Shown in pieces: positions 62,535 to 64,000 of a stretch of 64,000 nt of DNA. The translations under genes were made by a program, and so were the position numbers. The notes under the pieces were generated by a model that saw only the letters and a list, made by a program, of their open reading frames with translations, was not told the DNA's origin and did no database searches. The DNA is from Capillimicrobium parvum (GTDB lineage: Bacteria > Actinomycetota > Thermoleophilia > Solirubrobacterales > Solirubrobacteraceae): positions 3,596,001 to 3,660,000 of the forward strand of contig NZ_CP087164.1 in assembly GCF_021172045.1 (NCBI RefSeq), in the 5' to 3' direction. Positions within the stretch are counted from its first letter, which is position 1. Every line of letters starts with the position of its first letter.

Positions 62535-64000
62535 CTACAGGAGGCGCAGGCCGAGCTCGCGCAGCTGGCGCTCGTCCACCGGGGCCGGAGCGCCGGTCAG
62601 CGGATCGCCGCCGCTGGCGGTCTTCGGGAAGGCGATGACGTCGCGGATCGAGTCCGCGCCGGCCATGATGGCGGCGATGCGGTCCAGGCCGAACGCGATG
62701 CCCCCGTGGGGCGGCGCGCCGTAGCGCAGCGCGTCGAGCAGGAAGCCGAACCGGCGCTCGGACTCCTCCTCCCCCATCCCGAGGATCTCCAGCACGCGGC
62801 GCTGTACATCGGTGTCATGGATGCGGATGGAGCCGCCGCCGAGCTCGGACCCGTCCACGACGAGGTCGTACGCGCGCGAGCGCAGCGAGCCCGGGTCGTC
62901 CAGATCGCCGAGCGGCGCCGTGAACGGATGGTGCAGCGCGTCCCAGCGCTGCTCGTCGTCGGCCCACTCGAACATCGGGAAGTCGACGACCCACACCGGC
63001 GCGTGGCCGTGGGCGTGCGGACGGCCCAGGTGCAGCCGCAGAGCGCCGAGCGCGTCGGCGGCGACGCGGGGCCGGTCGGCGACGGCCAGCAGCAGGTCGC
63101 CCTCGGAGGCGCCCAGGCGGCTCGAGATCGCCTGCATCTCCTCGTCGGCGAGGAACTTCGCGACCGGCGAGCGCCACACGCCACCGGACTGCACGAACGC
63201 CCAGACGAGGCCCTTGGCGCCGTGGCGCTGGGCCATCTCCGTGAGCTCGTCGAGCTCCTTGCGCGGCGTCTCGCGCGGCCCGACGTTGAAGGCGCGCACG
63301 ACGCCGCCGGAGTCCAGGACCGAGCGGAAGACCTTGAACTCGGTCTGGCCGAGCGCGTCGGAGAGGTCGTGGATCTCCAGCCCGAAGCGCAGGTCCGGGC
63401 GGTCGGAGCCGTAGCGGGCCATCGCCTCGTCGTAGGGCATGCGCGGCCACGGCGGCGCCGCGACGTCGAAGCCGCTGACCGCGAACACACGCGCCATCAG
63501 CGTCTCCATCAGGTCGATGACGTCGGCCTCCTCGACGAAGGACATCTCGATGTCGAGCTGCGTGAACTCGGGCTGGCGGTCGGCGCGCAGGTCCTCGTCG
63601 CGGAAGCAGCGCACGATCTGGAAGTAGCGCTCGAAGCCGCCGATCATGAGCAGCTGCTTGAAGAGCTGCGGCGACTGCGGCAGCGCGTACCAGTTGCCGG
63701 GCTGCAGGCGCGCGGGCACGAGGAAGTCGCGCGCGCCCTCGGGCGTCGAGCGCGTCAGCATCGGCGTCTCGATCTCGAGGAAGTCCGCACCGGAGAGCAC
63801 CGAGCGCATCTCGCGGGTGATCGCGTCGCGCAGGATGATGTTGTCGCGCATGCGCTCCCGGCGCAGGTCCAGCACGCGGTGATGCAGGCGCGTGTTCTCG
63901 TCGACCGGGCCGTCCTCGTCCACCGGGAACGGCGGGGTGTCGGACTGGGCGAGGACCTCCATGTCGGCGACCTGGAGCTCGACCTCGCCGGTCGGCAGGT
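62535..64000 (-). CDS. aspS: Aspartyl-tRNA synthetase (5' end outside window)
   Basis: Bacterial-type AspRS; 488 residues visible, the first ~100 (most of the anticodon OB fold) are past the right edge. Class II motifs: motif 1 in FLEIETPMLTRSTPEGARDFLVP, motif 2 in QIVRCFRDEDLRADRQPEFTQLDIEMSF, motif 3 in GIAFGLDRIAAIMAG. The GAD insertion domain lies about residues 240-370 of the visible part. FLVPARLQPGNWYALPQSPQLFKQLLM is typical of bacterial enzymes, some of which also charge tRNA-Asn. It ends 50 bp before the regulator. Confidence 0.97.
   Translation of the reverse strand, partial: LPTGEVELQVADMEVLAQSDTPPFPVDEDGPVDENTRLHHRVLDLRRERMRDNIILRDAITREMRSVLSGADFLEIETPMLTRSTPEGARDFLVPARLQPGNWYALPQSPQLFKQLLMIGGFERYFQIVRCFRDEDLRADRQPEFTQLDIEMSFVEEADVIDLMETLMARVFAVSGFDVAAPPWPRMPYDEAMARYGSDRPDLRFGLEIHDLSDALGQTEFKVFRSVLDSGGVVRAFNVGPRETPRKELDELTEMAQRHGAKGLVWAFVQSGGVWRSPVAKFLADEEMQAISSRLGASEGDLLLAVADRPRVAADALGALRLHLGRPHAHGHAPVWVVDFPMFEWADDEQRWDALHHPFTAPLGDLDDPGSLRSRAYDLVVDGSELGGGSIRIHDTDVQRRVLEILGMGEEESERRFGFLLDALRYGAPPHGGIAFGLDRIAAIMAGADSIRDVIAFPKTASGGDPLTGAPAPVDERQLRELGLRLL

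Overview
The window is about 72% GC by eye and almost wholly coding. It reads as a core-chromosome segment of a high-GC Gram-positive actinobacterium. Gene content (RecO, SteA, SteB/MctB-type membrane protein, fused AroK-AroB, MltG, RuvX, LysX-type lysyl-tRNA synthetase) and promoter style suggest a deep branch such as Thermoleophilia/Solirubrobacterales. That placement is inference from gene content, not from a search. No rRNA, tRNA, CRISPR array, prophage or insertion sequence was recognised.

Layout. 1-4.3 kb: dgt (cut by the left edge), ppdK and recO on the minus strand. 4.3-10.3 kb: glutaredoxin, a lysyl-tRNA synthetase/lysyl-transferase fusion with permuted domain order, an amino-acid permease and a DMT transporter. 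10.4-15.5 kb: mutM, deoB, xerD, two small enzymes and a DUF3866 protein. 15.6-17.8 kb: an acyl-CoA dehydrogenase behind a perfect palindromic operator, and a YdcZ-type transporter. 17.8-29.1 kb: an old monoderm block read tlyA-nadK-(CMD)-recN-steA-mctB-membrane protein-MraY-like transferase-pyrG-M20 peptidase. 29.1-34.1 kb: a candidate small RNA, a hydrolase, then dxs-ispA-xseB-nusB-efp. 34.2-36.3 kb: accessory genes. 36.3-42.0 kb: a tightly overlapping operon (zinc-finger protein, aroC, aroKB, aroQ, pepQ, thioesterase, EVE-like protein, small ORF). 42.3-46.2 kb: MFS exporter, gluQ, a small membrane protein and rnd. 46.2-51.9 kb: alaS-ruvX-mltG-aroE. 52.0-55.7 kb: phospholipase D-like enzyme, a secreted protein and a penicillin-binding protein. 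55.7-62.5 kb: STAND/SARP regulator, hpaB-type flavin monooxygenase, an IscU-MnmA fusion and a flavin reductase. 62.5-64 kb: aspS (cut by the right edge).

How the genes work together. The shikimate genes aroC, aroKB, aroQ and aroE give most of the route to chorismate. dxs and ispA feed isoprenoids. nusB, efp, three aminoacyl-tRNA synthetases, gluQ, tlyA, mnmA and rnd serve transcription, translation and RNA modification. steA, mctB, mltG, the PBP and the MraY-like enzyme serve envelope and division.

The strongest unusual signals are these. (1) An IscU-like scaffold domain is fused to MnmA, with one sulfur-acceptor Cys missing. (2) The LysX-like enzyme has its domains in the reverse of the mycobacterial order. 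(3) A TANNNT hexamer lies 6-11 nt before the start codon of about two dozen genes, which predicts pervasive leaderless transcription. (4) A candidate terminator-ended small RNA carries an anti-Shine-Dalgarno tract, and its complement is the ribosome site of two of the few leadered genes. (5) Three genes have no in-frame ATG, GTG or TTG at their expected N-terminus and probably start at CTG. (6) A perfect 22-bp operator overlaps the acyl-CoA dehydrogenase promoter.
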